A stretch of 11,473 nucleotides of DNA from JACCYQ01 sp036675565 (GTDB taxonomy: Bacteria > Bacteroidota > Bacteroidia > Chitinophagales > Chitinophagaceae). Location of the stretch: contig JAKFER010000132.1 of NCBI GenBank assembly GCA_036675565.1, forward strand, positions 1 through 11,473, given 5' to 3'. The translations under genes were made by a program, and so were the position numbers. How positions within the stretch are numbered: the first letter of the stretch is position 1; each line of letters begins with the position of its first letter. Of this stretch, positions 1 to 6,455 are shown one piece after another. The notes below the pieces were generated by a model. It saw only the letters and a list, made by a program, of their open reading frames with translations. It was not told where the DNA came from and did no database searches.

Positions 1-1212
1 GAAAAATAGTTTCTGTGCTATATTGTTTATTTATTTGGGATAGAGCACATTGAAATTGCTGAAGACATTGCCAGTGATACATTTCTATCAGCCGCCGAAT
101 TATGGGGGATGAAGGGAATACCTGAAAACCCAACAGCCTGGCTTTACACGGTGGCAAAAAATAAAACCAAAAATTACCTGAAACACAATCAGCTCTTTGC
201 ACAAAAAATCTCGCAGGACATAAAGCAATCCGCTTCCCAAAAAGAGGATATTGAAATTGATTTGTCTGTAAAAAATATTAACGACAGCCAACTCGCCATG
301 ATTTTTGTAGTTTGTAATCCATGTATTTCAGAAGAATCACAAATCGGGTTGGCCTTGAATCTACTTTGCGGCTTTGGAGTTGATGAAATTTCAAATGCCT
401 TCTTAACAACCAAAGAAGTTATCTATAAACGGCTACAAAGGGCAAAGGAAAAACTTAAACTCGAAAAGATCACAATCACTCAACCAAATTACGCAGAAAT
501 AAATGACCGGCTTCCCAACGTATTAACTACCCTTTATTTACTTTTTAATGAAGGGTACTATTCAAATTCGCAAAACAAAACTTTACGAAAAGATTTTTGT
601 TTAGAAGCCATGCGCCTAACATATCTCCTCGTGGAAAATGACATTACAAACAAACCAGCAGTAAATGCATTACTATCTTTGATGTGTTTTCATTCATCCA
701 GATTTGATGCAAGAACAAATGAGAATGATGAAATAATTTTATACGAAGACCAGGACGAAAAACTATGGAATTTAGAATTGATTGAGAAAGGTAATTTTTA
801 CTTAAGCAAGGCATTCAATAATAGCCCATTAACCAAGTATCATATTGAAGCTGGAATTGCCTTTTGCCATACACGAAAAGAGGACACATCCAAAAAATGG
901 CATTCCATTTTACAATTGTATAATCAACTGTTGCAAATAGAATATTCGCCTATTATTGCGCTTAACAGAACATATGCTCTTGCGAAAGCGTACGGGAAGC
1001 AGGTGGCCATTATTGAAGCCGAAAAATTAAATCTTAATAATAACCGTTTCTATTATACCCTGTTAGGCTATCTTTACACCGACCTTGACAACCATAAAGC
1101 ATTGAAGCACTTTCAAACAGCATTAACCCTTGCAAATTCAACTGCAGAAAAAGCGACCATTACCAAAAGCATAGACCGATTGGCTGCCAGGGGGGAAAAC
1201 CACTACAACTAA
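1..1212 (+). CDS. ECF-type RNA polymerase sigma factor (ECF42/DUF6596 group), 5' end off window, frameshifted near the start
   Basis: Cytoplasmic sigma-70 family factor that would direct RNA polymerase to its own promoters. The open frame from the in-frame ATG at 109 gives 367 residues. PENPTAWLYTVAKN is the end of sigma region 2. Residues about 60-118 are region 4, with a helix-turn-helix ending KRLQRAKEKLK. Residues about 134-235 match the DUF6596 signature (LYLLFNEGYY), and the rest is a TPR-like helical extension, as in ECF42 factors. Upstream of 109 the frame still reads conserved region 2 (FGIEHIEIAEDIASDTFLSAAELWG) back to about 31. The expected preceding residues, KIVSVLYCLF, lie in another frame (3-32), and this frame has a TAG at 7-9. 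A 4-bp duplication at 26-36 explains the switch. As written the gene is broken. A protein started at 109 would lack most of region 2 and probably could not bind core enzyme. ECF42 genes are usually next to DGPF/YCII genes; any such gene is off-window. Family call is confident; functionality doubtful. Confidence 0.85.
26..36 (+). repeat. TTTA tandem repeat (TTTATTTATTT) causing the sigma-factor frameshift
   Basis: The sequence TGT TTA TTT ATT TGG GAT carries two full TTTA units plus TTT. Removing one 4-bp unit gives TGT TTA TTT GGG ATA (C-L-F-G-I), which joins the two conserved halves of sigma region 2 into one frame. The duplication is therefore the direct cause of the frame break. Short tetranucleotide repeats can change copy number by strand slippage, but under three copies is few for a phase-variable tract. 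Confidence 0.75.
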
Positions 1213-1231
1213 AATAGTGTTTTGCCTGGTC

Positions 1232-1261
1232 TTGATTGCCCTATAGATTTCTATATTTTTG
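1232..1261 (+). promoter_or_regulatory. Candidate Bacteroidota-type promoter upstream of the NTF2-like gene
   Basis: TATTTTTG at 1254-1261 fits the Bacteroidota -7 consensus TAnnTTTG, and a TTG at 1232-1234 sits 19 bp upstream as a partial -33 element. Transcription would begin near 1268, about 105 nt before the ATG at 1373. AT-rich DNA produces such matches by chance, so this is only a candidate. Confidence 0.3.
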
Positions 1262-1372
1262 TTTCGAGTGATTTTGGTTAAATGAAGTCATGCAATGGCA
1301 GATTTTATTCAACAATGTACTGCAGGAAAACTCCAGGTGCAACTCAAACGCTTTAAATTTAATTAACGCAAT

Positions 1373-1858
1373 ATGAATAAGCTGATATTATTAGGTATGC
1401 TGCTTTTAGTACCTGTTGTTTTGTTGAAGGCACAGGTGCCAGATACTTCGCAACTGTTTCAGACCTTAAAAAAACATGACAGTATTTTTTTTGAACGAGG
1501 CTTTAACCAGTGTGATCTTGAATTTTTAGACAAAGCCATTCATAAGGATCTGCGATTCTACCATGATCAAAGTGGCATCCAGGATAAGCATACTTTTTTT
1601 GAGAACACGAAAAAGTCTATATGTGCAGCAACTCTCAAAAAGCCTATCAGAAAAGTGGATGAAAAAAGTTTAGAAGTTTTTCCGCTTTATGCCAATGGCG
1701 TGTTGTATGGAGCTATTCAAAACGGAGTACATCATTTTTACCAACGGGAAGCCGGTAAAGAAGATGTTCATAGCGGCAAAGCTAAATTCACTCATTTATA
1801 TGTTTTAGAAAAGGGGCAATGGCTGCTTTTAGAGGTTTTGAGTTTTGACCATAAATAA
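1373..1858 (+). CDS. Exported NTF2-like (SnoaL/DUF4440-type) protein
   Basis: Protein of 161 residues. The first 20 residues (MNKLILLGMLLLVPVVLLKA, then Q) are a Sec signal peptide with a plausible AxA-like cleavage site and no lipobox, so the product is probably periplasmic. The mature part is one compact domain. An N-terminal helix (LFQTLKKHDSIFFERGFNQCD) is followed by LDKAIHKDLRFYHDQSG, then by beta strands rich in aromatic residues and a closing FTHLYVLEKGQWLLLEVLSFDH. This order is that of NTF2-like cone folds, in which 'KxGxWLL...S' is the last strand. Many members have no known substrate, and no catalytic set can be named here. It starts 160 bp after the sigma-factor stop, far enough for its own promoter. 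No clear Shine-Dalgarno precedes the ATG, which is usual in this phylum. Confidence 0.75.
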   Translation: MNKLILLGMLLLVPVVLLKAQVPDTSQLFQTLKKHDSIFFERGFNQCDLEFLDKAIHKDLRFYHDQSGIQDKHTFFENTKKSICAATLKKPIRKVDEKSLEVFPLYANGVLYGAIQNGVHHFYQREAGKEDVHSGKAKFTHLYVLEKGQWLLLEVLSFDHK

Positions 1859-1892
1859 TTATACCAAGTTATTTCGGGGTTTAATCACCGTT

Positions 1893-1982
1893 TCAAGCCT
1901 GATTCAATTTGTCCCAACGCCAGGGCTGATCGGTTTTGAATTGCGTATATGCCTGATCGTGAAAAATAAATACTTCGGGCAT
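1893..1982 (-). other. Short protein-like minus-strand frame of unknown status
   Basis: The gap 1859-2255 holds no convincing gene. Its minus strand has a short frame opening at 2033 and ending in TGA at 1893-1895. The ATG at 1982 gives 29 residues, MPEVFIFHDQAYTQFK through WRWDKLNQA. The two Trp and the mixed composition look more protein-like than random AT-rich sequence, so it could be the tail of a lost gene. However, the next frame is also open over about 40 codons here, so chance is a real possibility. I do not recognise a family. Confidence 0.2.
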
Positions 1983-2050
1983 AACTTGCAATAACGGTAA
2001 CCAACATATACTTTTACGCCTATAGGATAAGGTTTAGGTTTAGGCTCTGA

Positions 2051-2089
2051 GCATAAACCCTTCCCCCTGGTTCTCCAGGGGGATAATTT
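2051..2089. repeat. 39-bp hairpin repeat, copy 1
   Basis: The core is a perfect hairpin: CCCCCTGG (2063-2070), loop TTCT, CCAGGGGG (2075-2082). It is followed by ATAATTTTT, so it could act as a + strand terminator about 200 bp after the NTF2-like gene. The block GCATAAACCCTTCCCC before and through the left arm, and the GGGGGAYAATTT after it, recur at 4006-4044 with 35 of 39 positions identical. Both copies are intergenic. It may be a small dispersed palindromic (REP-like) element. Confidence 0.65.
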
Positions 2090-2255
2090 TTGTACTGTGT
2101 ATTAATTTTACCCATATTCACAAAAGGTCTCATTCTACATACCTATTGAATTCATTACAAAGAGGTCGTTCAATCTTGTGTCTGATAATATTTATATATG
2201 ATGCCTAAGAGATTTTATTGATAAATTGCTTCATTATTGAACTAAACTTAACGAA

Positions 2256-3797
2256 TTGCAAACACCCTTTGATAATAAGAGTTGGCAAAATGATTTTTTT
2301 GATCAAGCCCACGACCTGATTCAAATAGTACGTCCGGACGGTTCAATATTATATGTCAACAATTCATGGTTGAATCTGATGGAATATAAACAGGAGGAAA
2401 TTCAAAACAAATCTCTTTATGCCTTTATTGATAAAACCGATTTGGATAGATATATACAATATCGGATGGATATTATAAATGGCCTGGTGAGTGATACGGA
2501 AATTGTTTTTAACCTAGTTTCTAAAACCGGGAAAAAAATCAGCGTGGAAGGTTTTGTTTCTGTAAAACATAAAGATGACCAACCATTATATACTATGGGT
2601 ATTTTCCGGGATATCACGACCCGGTTAATAAATGAAGCACAGTTAAAAAAAATAAATAAAGAATTACTGGATCAACAACAAAATTTACAGCAATTACTGA
2701 ATAATGCACCTGATGCAGTAATTGTAATTAATCAGGATAGTCGCATAACATTTTGGAATCCAAAAGCGGAAGAGATCTTTGGATGGGAAAGTAAGGAAGT
2801 TTTGAATCAGTCACTTTCGAAAACAATTATACCTGAGCAATATCGTGAGGCCCATGAAAAAGGCATGCAGAGATATTTAACGAGCAAGGTTAGTACGATG
2901 TTGAATAAAACAATTCAGATAACAGCATTGAATAAAGCTGGATTGGAATTTCATATTTCGCTTACTATTTCACCCACATACCAGAATGGAGAATTGGCAT
3001 TCATTGCATTTTTGAGAAATATAGAATCTGAAATGCAAAGCCAATTGCAATTACAACACAAATCTTTGGAATTAGAACGCATTAATGTTAACCTGGAAGA
3101 GTTTGTATATGTTGCATCACATGATTTGAAAGAACCGGTTAGAAAAATTATCACGTTTTCAGAAAGGCTGAAAAATAGAATGAATCATAAACTGGATGAG
3201 GATGATCGGCGGTTTTTTCAGAGATTAGACAATGCTGCTTTTAGAATGAACACATTGATTGAAGATTTATTGAAGTATTCCCGTGTCAGTGCAGGTGAGC
3301 GGTTGATGGAACGCATCAATCTAAATGATAAGCTACAAATTGTCATTGAAGATCTTGAACTGGAAATCCAGGAAAAAAATGCAATTATAAATATTGACCC
3401 GCTTCCCGTTATTTATGGGAATAAGAGACAAATACATCAGCTTTTCCAAAATCTCATAAGCAATGCGATAAAATATCACCAGGCAGGAATTGCTCCAGTA
3501 ATAAACATCAAGTCTGTTTTAAGAAGTAAATGTGATATTTTAAATGTTCCATCGGATAATTCCCAAGGTTATGTGATTGAAATAAAGGATAATGGTATTG
3601 GTTTTGAAGCTCAGTATGCTAAAAAGATCTTTAATGTATTTACACGCTTACATGGAAATGCCGATTATCCTGGGAACTGTGTAGGACTTTCCATTGCGAG
3701 AAAGGTTGTAGAAAACCATCAAGGTTTAATTTGGGCAGAAAGCGAACCTGGAAAGGGATCCACTTTTAATATTTGGTTCCCTTTGGAAACTTCCTAG
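2256..3797 (+). CDS. PAS-PAS sensor histidine kinase (phytochrome-like HisKA type)
   Basis: Protein of 513 residues that senses a signal through PAS domains, autophosphorylates on His and passes phosphate to a receiver. There is no transmembrane segment or signal peptide, so it is cytosolic. PAS 1 spans about 13-125 (AHDLIQIVRPDGSILYVNNSW) and PAS 2 about 144-256 (APDAVIVINQDSRITFWNPKAEEIFGW). A coiled coil around 256-280 leads into HisKA with FVYVASHDLKEPVRK (phosphoacceptor H289). HATPase_c shows the N box (N399, N403), the G1 box DNGIGFE (445-451) and GSTFNIWFPLE at the end. The G2 box reads GNCVGL (473-478), where GTGxGL is usual. The start is TTG at 2256. The stop at 2238-2240 rules out a longer frame, and the first in-frame ATGs fall inside PAS 1. 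The kinase has no receiver of its own. The single-domain regulator at 4799, of the type that partners such kinases, is the obvious candidate partner. Confidence 0.93.
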   Translation: MQTPFDNKSWQNDFFDQAHDLIQIVRPDGSILYVNNSWLNLMEYKQEEIQNKSLYAFIDKTDLDRYIQYRMDIINGLVSDTEIVFNLVSKTGKKISVEGFVSVKHKDDQPLYTMGIFRDITTRLINEAQLKKINKELLDQQQNLQQLLNNAPDAVIVINQDSRITFWNPKAEEIFGWESKEVLNQSLSKTIIPEQYREAHEKGMQRYLTSKVSTMLNKTIQITALNKAGLEFHISLTISPTYQNGELAFIAFLRNIESEMQSQLQLQHKSLELERINVNLEEFVYVASHDLKEPVRKIITFSERLKNRMNHKLDEDDRRFFQRLDNAAFRMNTLIEDLLKYSRVSAGERLMERINLNDKLQIVIEDLELEIQEKNAIINIDPLPVIYGNKRQIHQLFQNLISNAIKYHQAGIAPVINIKSVLRSKCDILNVPSDNSQGYVIEIKDNGIGFEAQYAKKIFNVFTRLHGNADYPGNCVGLSIARKVVENHQGLIWAESEPGKGSTFNIWFPLETS

Positions 3798-4005
3798 TTT
3801 GTAATCTTACCTGGAAGGAATGAAAAAAACTCCAGTAACTTTTGCCAAGAACAAACCATTCTTTATAATGTTTGACTATTACATTAGCACTATTAGGATT
3901 GTCTAAATACCGGCTTGAGTTTATTAAATAATAACTTTAATACCCTGCCACCAATAATTAGATTATTAATTTTAGAAAGTTTGATTTTCACGGGATAGGC
4001 TTTTT

Positions 4006-4044
4006 GCATAAACCCTTCCCCATGGATCTACAGGGGGACAATTT
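4006..4044. repeat. 39-bp hairpin repeat, copy 2
   Basis: Second copy of the repeat at 2051-2089, with four substitutions. Three of them weaken the hairpin: CCCC (4018-4021) still pairs with GGGG, but the inner stem is reduced to TG/CA. It ends 20 bp before the ATG of the lipoprotein gene, so it would lie in that gene's 5' untranslated region or overlap its promoter. The rest of the 3798-4064 gap is AT-rich. It includes a weak bulged hairpin at about 3807-3838 that might end the kinase transcript. Confidence 0.6.
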
Positions 4045-4064
4045 AATAACTTAAAATTTTTATT

Positions 4065-4523
4065 ATGAGATTACCAACAGTTGTATTTGTAATTATCATT
4101 TCAGGCTGTACTCAGCCAAAAGCTGATACTAAAACAGAAGCTGAAAAGATTATGCAATTGAGCAAGGAATGGTCTATCGTTGCAAAAAGTGGAGATGTTG
4201 AAAAAACCGTAAGTTATTGGGCAGATGATGCAATAGTGATTTCTCCTGGAGAACACCCTTTAAGAGGTAAGGAATCTATAAAAAAGATGGTTGAAGGAAG
4301 CTTCAAAATCCCTGGCTTTGTGATACAGTGGCAGCCGCAACAGGTTGAAGTTTCTGAAAGCGGTGACATGGCATATATTATAGAAAAATCACAGGTTTCT
4401 TATCTGGATTCTACCGGCACAATGAGCAAACAATATAATAACGCAGTAAGCATTTGGCGTAAACAAGCTGACGGAACATGGAAAAATGTTGTTGATATTT
4501 CTACTCCTGAACAGATGCCATGA
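4065..4523 (+). CDS. NTF2-like (DUF4440/SgcJ-type) lipoprotein
   Basis: Protein of 152 residues. MRLPTVVFVIIISGC is a lipoprotein signal peptide with lipobox ISGC, so Cys15 would be lipidated and the protein anchored on the periplasmic face of a membrane. The mature part follows the DUF4440 pattern closely: helix AEKIMQLSKEWSIVAKSGDVEKTVSYWADDAIVISPG, a loop with PLRGKESIKKMVEG, then strands ending NAVSIWRKQADGTWKNVVDIST. This family has the NTF2-like cone fold; most bacterial members have no proven activity. It sits between the histidine kinase and the response regulator, all on the + strand, but gaps of 267 bp and 275 bp argue against one simple operon. It shares a fold, but little visible sequence, with the protein at 1373. 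Confidence 0.85.
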   Translation: MRLPTVVFVIIISGCTQPKADTKTEAEKIMQLSKEWSIVAKSGDVEKTVSYWADDAIVISPGEHPLRGKESIKKMVEGSFKIPGFVIQWQPQQVEVSESGDMAYIIEKSQVSYLDSTGTMSKQYNNAVSIWRKQADGTWKNVVDISTPEQMP

Positions 4524-4798
4524 TTAATTGACCAGGAAGAAACTTGTGGCCAGGAGTGAAAATAAATTGTAATGTCCCTGAGAATATAGCCGCAGTAATG
4601 TTTTACGGTGATCTCAATAGCCTTTTCCCGACTTTTATAAAATTTATCCTGTCTTCTAAAATAATAATTGTTAACCCTTATAATACAATAGGTGATGGAG
4701 GGTAACTAATTTTAAAATTATAAATCTATAATTAAGATTTATTATGATAACGGTAACTTCCTGTAGTAACTTAATATTTCTTTACCTTATCTGTATCC

Positions 4799-5203
4799 AT
4801 GTTAACATGCCGGATTTTAATCGTTGATAATGACCCTGATGATATAGATTTATTACGATCATCATTATACGAGATTGGGGTTAAGGAAGTTCATGGCGTT
4901 CATTCGATGCAAAAGGCGATTGAATTTTTACAATCTATAACAGATCCATATAATTTACCTCTTTTAATTATAACAGATCTGAATATGCCAAGACAAAATG
5001 GCCATGAACTTCTAAGCCATTTGAAATCCACACTTCGATATTCCCATATCCCGGTTATCATTCTATCAACTTCGGGATCAGCTAAAGAAACAGAAAAATC
5101 AATATCCCTGGGAGCCCAGGCATATTTTATTAAACCAAATTCAATAAAGGACTACATCATACTTGCTGAGAAATTGAGAGCATATATCACATATCCAAAA
5201 TAA
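4799..5203 (+). CDS. Single-domain response regulator (Rcp-type receiver)
   Basis: Protein of 134 residues made of one CheY-like receiver and no output domain. The acidic pocket is D10 and D12 in ILIVDNDPDD. The phosphoacceptor is D60 in IITDLNMP, the switch Ser/Thr is S90 in VIILSTSG, and the conserved Lys is K112 in YFIKP. All residues needed for phosphorylation are present. The long alpha1/alpha2 spacing, the loop DPYNLPLLIITDLNMPRQNGHELL and the ending YFIKPNS resemble cyanobacterial phytochrome regulators such as Rcp1. Those accept phosphate from HisKA kinases of the type encoded at 2256. Such proteins act by protein contact or as phosphate carriers, not by binding DNA. The start at 4799 places the first beta strand right at the N-terminus. 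The gene converges on the minus-strand gene ending at 5234, with a 30-bp gap. Confidence 0.93.
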   Translation: MLTCRILIVDNDPDDIDLLRSSLYEIGVKEVHGVHSMQKAIEFLQSITDPYNLPLLIITDLNMPRQNGHELLSHLKSTLRYSHIPVIILSTSGSAKETEKSISLGAQAYFIKPNSIKDYIILAEKLRAYITYPK

Positions 5204-5225
5204 ACAACAGAATGAATTAGCAATC

Positions 5226-5244
5226 AATTTGAATCATTCAAATT
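5226..5244. terminator. AT-rich palindrome between convergent genes
   Basis: AATTTGAAT-C-ATTCAAATT is a perfect inverted repeat (9 bp each side of one base). It lies just past the response-regulator stop and overlaps the last codons and stop of the minus-strand gene at 5234. As RNA it could fold on either strand as a 7-bp stem with a 5-nt loop, so a weak two-way terminator is the simplest reading. A protein-binding palindrome is also possible. The stem has only two G-C pairs, so strength is doubtful. Confidence 0.35.
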
Positions 5245-5554
5245 CATCGCATCTTCTGAAGTACCATTGCTTTGTGTCTAATTTGAAAATAATTTGAACC
5301 GATTGGAATAAATGCATTTGTCCGGTTTTATTTATTTCGTTTAATAAGCCAACAATATGTTTGCCCGCCAGAATATCATCCATGAATATGCCTTGTGAAA
5401 TAAACAAAGGCATCAATTCAACGGCACGAATTTCAAAAACCGCAGGATGTTTATCAAAGTAGTTTTTTACAGCATCATTGATGCGGTTGATCCTGTGAAT
5501 TTTTTTTGGAGAGAATGCAAATAGATTATATGTAATGCCTTTCATAAGCAACAT
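5234..5554 (-). CDS. Small hypothetical protein, possible winged-helix-like fold
   Basis: From ATG 5554 it encodes 106 residues. An alternative ATG at 5545 gives 103 (MKGITYNLFAFS). The frame stays open upstream to about 5617, but that part (MSFSFVCIHIYSVDFFY) reads like untranslated AT-rich sequence and runs into the hairpin at 5605-5632. I do not recognise a named family. The body has a basic helix (PKKIHRINRINDAVKNYF), then ELMPLFISQGIF, GKHIVGLLNEINKTGQM, and a terminal hairpin with KQWYFRRCDEF. Helix-helix-hairpin order with a charged 'W-Y-F' ending recalls small winged-helix-like proteins common in Bacteroidota, but no DNA-binding residues can be named. There is no signal peptide, so it is cytoplasmic. 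It converges with the response regulator. Confidence 0.6.
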   Translation of the reverse strand: MLLMKGITYNLFAFSPKKIHRINRINDAVKNYFDKHPAVFEIRAVELMPLFISQGIFMDDILAGKHIVGLLNEINKTGQMHLFQSVQIIFKLDTKQWYFRRCDEFE

Positions 5555-5599
5555 TATCTTTTCAAGGTAAAAAAAATCAACGGAATAAATGTGTATACA

Positions 5600-5632
5600 T
5601 ACAAAAGAAAAGGACAAGACTGTCCCTTTCTT
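5600..5632 (-). terminator. Candidate intrinsic terminator on the minus strand
   Basis: Read on the minus strand, AAGAAAGGGAC, loop AGTCTT, GTCCTTTTCTT form an 11-position stem with one G-U pair, followed by TTGTA, so the descending side is T-rich. It lies between the two minus-strand genes and would stop transcripts from the gene at 5879-6169 before they reach the gene at 5234-5554. On the + strand the same stem has an A-C mismatch. The rest of the gap up to 5878 is AT-rich, with only a loose inverted repeat (AAAGCCA.../...TTGGCTTT near 5640-5690). Confidence 0.5.
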
Positions 5633-5878
5633 ATTGCAAAGCCACCAACTTTACAATGTGCAAAACTAACTTTAGCAGTTGGCTTTAAATTAACTACTTA
5701 AAAACTGCAAGATTAAATATATAAACCATCAATGGGTCATCAAAGCGATTGCATTATTTTTAGTAAAGATTTATTGTTAAACAGTAATCATACTAAAAGC
5801 GTATAATCATTTCAGTTAGTATTATCAACTGTTTTATTAAACCAGAAATGACAATTAACATCATCCCGGATGCTAAAG

Positions 5879-6169
5879 TTATTCTGGAGATGCAGTATTA
5901 AACTGCTGAATATTTTTGAAAGCATTCATATGCTCAATTCCCAGCTTCGTGATGCAAAAAACAGTGCAATCCAGTTTTTTTATTACCAGCAGATTTTGAC
6001 TAACCAAGGCTTCAAGGTCACGCTGTATAGTAGCGGAATCACTTGTGCTGTTTAATATAATGTCGCGGTATGTACAGGGATAAGTAGTTGGATCTGTATC
6101 CTTTTTTACAATATTGTAAATAGTTTGCAGCGTTTGGTAGATTGTTTCCATATTATTTAGTGATGGCAT
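5879..6169 (-). CDS. Small winged helix-turn-helix protein, possible transcriptional regulator
   Basis: From ATG 6169 it encodes 96 residues; an in-frame ATG at 6151 (METIYQ) would give 90. The frame is open to 6232, but the extra residues (MDYFLINVCSLFISC...) look like leader sequence. After an N-terminal helix (ETIYQTLQTIYNIVKK) come TYRDIILNSTSDSATIQRDLEALVSQNLL, a helix-turn-helix with the 'xTIQRDLxxLxxxxLL' spacing, and a strand pair VIKKLDCTVFCITKLGIEHM that fits the wing. No sensor domain is seen, and the size suits a stand-alone wHTH. The target is unknown. It is transcribed leftward, and the hairpin at 5600-5632 probably ends its transcript. The sugar dehydrogenase gene diverges from it across a 286-bp gap, so local control of that gene is possible but unproven. 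Confidence 0.65.
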   Translation of the reverse strand: MPSLNNMETIYQTLQTIYNIVKKDTDPTTYPCTYRDIILNSTSDSATIQRDLEALVSQNLLVIKKLDCTVFCITKLGIEHMNAFKNIQQFNTASPE

Positions 6170-6455
6170 TCTGATACTATAGATAAGGCAAGATATAAAA
6201 AGGCTACATACATTTATCAGAAAGTAATCCACACGTAAATTAATAGCATTCAGGATAAAAGTTGATTTCTAAATGATGAATTAAATGTTTTCATCAATTG
6301 AAAAACATAAATTTATTTACATTATTAAGCAACCCGGTTGAACCAGTGACCGATATACAAACAACCCTTTTTAAATAAAGCCTGCCTCATGCATCATGAA
6401 GATTTCATATTCATGTGATGCAGAAGTAATTTATTCATCTATAAAAAGCAGACTT

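Noticed and set aside
100..413. Two minus-strand open frames opposite the sigma factor gene
   Set aside because: They overlap a strongly conserved + strand coding region and show no family features; they are antisense shadows.
1991..4757. Shared 11-mer ATAACGGTAAC at 1991-2001 and 4747-4757
   Set aside because: Too short, and the flanks do not match; two occurrences in 11 kb are compatible with chance.
5870..6055. + strand open frame of 61 codons
   Set aside because: It is antisense to the winged-helix gene at 5879-6169, whose translation is far more protein-like.
6396..6455. Longer start for the sugar dehydrogenase at ATG 6396
   Set aside because: It would put 20 hydrophilic residues before a clean lipoprotein signal peptide that begins at ATG 6456.
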